Assembly: GCF_902806685.2 (NCBI RefSeq)
Contig: NC_048538.1
Span: 13,454,001 to 13,518,000, forward strand
Length of the DNA: 64,000 nucleotides
Direction of reading: 5' to 3'
Origin: Maniola hyperantus
Taxonomy: Eukaryota; Arthropoda; Insecta; Lepidoptera; Nymphalidae
In this document: positions 62,086 through 64,000 of the stretch, in pieces
Position numbering within the stretch: position 1 is the first letter of the stretch
How the letters are laid out: every line of letters starts with the position of its first letter
Program-made: the position numbers and the translations under genes
Notes under the pieces: model-generated
What the model saw: only the letters and a program-made list of their open reading frames with translations
Database searches by the model: none
What the model was told of the DNA's origin: nothing

Positions 62086-64000
62086 ATGGCCGACGCCGCA
62101 GCGTTTGATATTTACGAAAGAGAAATAATTATTTCGGAGCTACGAAGGACACTAGATCTAGTTTCCGATGAAGAACAGTTTCGTGCGCGATTACCAGACT
62201 TAACCGCTCAACATCGGAAATTTATAAAAATTCAAACTAAAATCGAGAGAACTTTAATGAAGGCAAAGTGTTTTGATAAAGAGGAACAACTAGACATTCG
62301 GAATGAATTTAATGACTGTTACTTTGAAATTTTAAAACACTCAAATAAATTGAAAAAAACGGATGAAGAGCGTAGACGATCTAGCATCTATTTACAACGC
62401 CCATCATTTTCTAGCGCCCATTTTGACAAACTACCAAAACTTCCCCTGCCGTCATTTTCGGGTGAATCAACCGATTGGCAGTCTTACTACGATCTTTATT
62501 GTTCCTTAATACACGACAACCTTGCCTACACGGAGGTAGAAAAATTCCGTTACCTATTACTTACTTTAAAGGGTGAACCGTATAACTTAATAAAATCTAT
62601 TCCTATAACGGAAGATAATTATACAATTGCCGTTGATACTTTGGTGTCTCGTTACGACAATAAACGAGTTATCGCATCAAAACACATAAATAAAATTCTG
62701 GATTTGAAACCATGTTCAGAAAAAATATCTTGCCTTCGGGAATTGTTAAATATCTATCAAGAAAATATAAAGGCATTAGAGACGATGCAATTTCCCGTAA
62801 AACATTGGAGTTTTATATTGCTTAATTTATTATTACGAAAAATTCCGCATTCCGTGCGAAAACGTTTTGAACTTTCGTTGGCTAGTCCATCTGAAATTCC
62901 AAACATTTATATTCTCATTCAATTTCTTGAACGCGAACTCGCTGCGTGTGAAATTACGGGTCAATCAAAATTTATCGATAACCTAGTAGGTAGCTCACAA
63001 ACGCGCGGTAATGCTAATGCCGCCGCCGCCGTCGCCTCTGCTGGCCGTCCCACCGCGCCTGTGACTCACACGAGTCGCATCGCGCGCGGTTCGTATCCCG
63101 CTAACGTTAATGAGTCCGCTAGCCAATCGCAACCTTATGCCCATAATAATAAGGTCTGTATTTGTTGCGGTGACTTTCATCACCTATCTAAATGTAAAAG
63201 GTTTTTAGATCTTTCTCCACAAGATCGATATGCATTTGTACAAGGAAAAAACGTCTGTGAAAATTGCCTATCCCTGGAACACGAAAGGAAAAACTGTAGG
63301 AGTAGCTTTGTTTGTAAGTACTGTTTTAATCGTCACAACAGTGCGATTTGTTTATCTCAAAAAAAACCCACTGTTTTGACAGCTGTCGGTGTTACACGCG
63401 ACGATAATAGTGCTTCTAAGGAGGAATGCAATACCGGCTCCTCGCTCCCGGTTGCCGCTAATTGTGATTCTAAATATTATGACAATAATATCGGCGATAT
63501 TAATGCTTGCTCCACGGCTTCTAAGGGTCGCTCTCATATCGTATTGCTATCAACTGCACTCGTTAACGTGTGTGTTGACGGCATCGACCGCGGGACCGTT
63601 CGCTGTATGCTCGACACGGGTAGTCAGGGGACGTTTATCACTGAAGCTGGCGCGCAGCGGTTGGGTCTATCGCGACGAACAATAAACGTACCGGTATTCG
63701 GTATTGGAGATGACCAACCTGTTTATCCACGGGGGATAGTCTCGTTCAATATCACCCCTAGAAATCAAAACAAACCAGTCATACCAATTGATGCAATGAT
63801 ATTTCCTAAACTTATTTCACAAATGCCTAGTGCGCCTTTACCTCGTACTGAGTGGGCACATATCAAAAACCTAAGCTTGGCAGACCCTAACTTTCATATC
63901 CCACAACCAGTGGAGGTAATCTTGGGTGCAGATGTACTATCGGAAATTTTACTAAACAACACTATCTCTGGTCCACCTGGCACGCCGATAGCTATAAATA
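62086..64000 (+). CDS. BEL/Pao retrotransposon Gag-Pol, 5' part (runs off the window)
   Basis: Encodes the gag and protease portion of a BEL/Pao element, with RT, RNase H and integrase expected beyond the right edge. The ATG at 62086 opens 638 uninterrupted codons. Residues 1-115 are charged and helical. About 120-280 matches the DUF1759-like gag region (LPKLPLPSFSGESTDWQSYY). A Cys/His-rich stretch starts at 358 (CICCGDFHHLSKC) and has two more knuckle-like groups (CENCLSLEHERKNC, CKYCFNRHNSAIC). The aspartic protease motif DTGSQ starts at residue 510. Gag and protease are in one frame, as usual in this clade. No stop or frameshift is visible, so the copy may be intact. Confidence 0.9.
   Translation, partial: MADAAAFDIYEREIIISELRRTLDLVSDEEQFRARLPDLTAQHRKFIKIQTKIERTLMKAKCFDKEEQLDIRNEFNDCYFEILKHSNKLKKTDEERRRSSIYLQRPSFSSAHFDKLPKLPLPSFSGESTDWQSYYDLYCSLIHDNLAYTEVEKFRYLLLTLKGEPYNLIKSIPITEDNYTIAVDTLVSRYDNKRVIASKHINKILDLKPCSEKISCLRELLNIYQENIKALETMQFPVKHWSFILLNLLLRKIPHSVRKRFELSLASPSEIPNIYILIQFLERELAACEITGQSKFIDNLVGSSQTRGNANAAAAVASAGRPTAPVTHTSRIARGSYPANVNESASQSQPYAHNNKVCICCGDFHHLSKCKRFLDLSPQDRYAFVQGKNVCENCLSLEHERKNCRSSFVCKYCFNRHNSAICLSQKKPTVLTAVGVTRDDNSASKEECNTGSSLPVAANCDSKYYDNNIGDINACSTASKGRSHIVLLSTALVNVCVDGIDRGTVRCMLDTGSQGTFITEAGAQRLGLSRRTINVPVFGIGDDQPVYPRGIVSFNITPRNQNKPVIPIDAMIFPKLISQMPSAPLPRTEWAHIKNLSLADPNFHIPQPVEVILGADVLSEILLNNTISGPPGTPIAIN

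Overview
The window is eukaryotic and almost certainly from a moth or butterfly. It is AT-rich, nearly free of conventional genes, and packed with repeats I recognise from lepidopteran genomes: short Helitron-like elements sharing the terminal hairpin CGCGGACGAAGTCGCG followed by CTAG, tRNA-derived SINEs, Jockey/CR1-type and RTE-type LINE tails, and many short foldback (MITE-like) elements. No operons, ribosome binding sites, rRNA or CRISPR arrays were seen. Family names come from memory and motif reading, not from a database search.

Layout. 1-6.3 kb: foldbacks, SINEs and Helitrons. 6.86-7.14 kb: the only convincing host exon, which starts a secreted or membrane protein with one complete LDL-receptor class A domain and ends at a GTAAGC donor in phase 1. 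Its remaining exons were not found. 9.27-10.0 kb: a possible THAP-type exon followed by a 185-bp tandem repeat. 12.2-14.06 kb: a 5'-truncated Jockey/CR1-like LINE whose reverse transcriptase is broken by one missing base. 14-35 kb: dispersed Helitrons, MITEs, SINEs and LINE 3' tails. 35.26-37.26 kb: a short LTR retrotransposon with no pol and two identical 270-bp LTRs flanked by a GTAC duplication. 37.3-48.7 kb: more short repeats, two large foldback units at 43.1-44.6 kb and a 35-bp hairpin at 47.7 kb.

48.755-60.023 kb: a complete, very young Ty3/gypsy-type retrotransposon on the minus strand. Its LTRs are unusually long (2911 and 2912 bp, two differences seen), it has an ATTT target duplication, and it sits inside an older Helitron-like repeat. 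Gag (365 codons, no zinc knuckle, Arg/Gly-rich tail) ends at a stop right after the slippery heptamer A AAA AAC. Pol lies in the -1 frame, opens with a G-patch-like motif, and runs through protease, reverse transcriptase, RNase H and integrase. There is no envelope gene. Each LTR carries a captured SINE fragment.

60.0-61.5 kb: an RTE LINE tail and a SINE inserted in a Helitron. 62.086 kb to the window end: the open 5' part of a BEL/Pao element (DUF1759-like region, cysteine/histidine knuckles, aspartic protease), cut by the window edge. In effect this is one host gene fragment in a record of nested transposition, with two or three elements recent enough to be possibly active.
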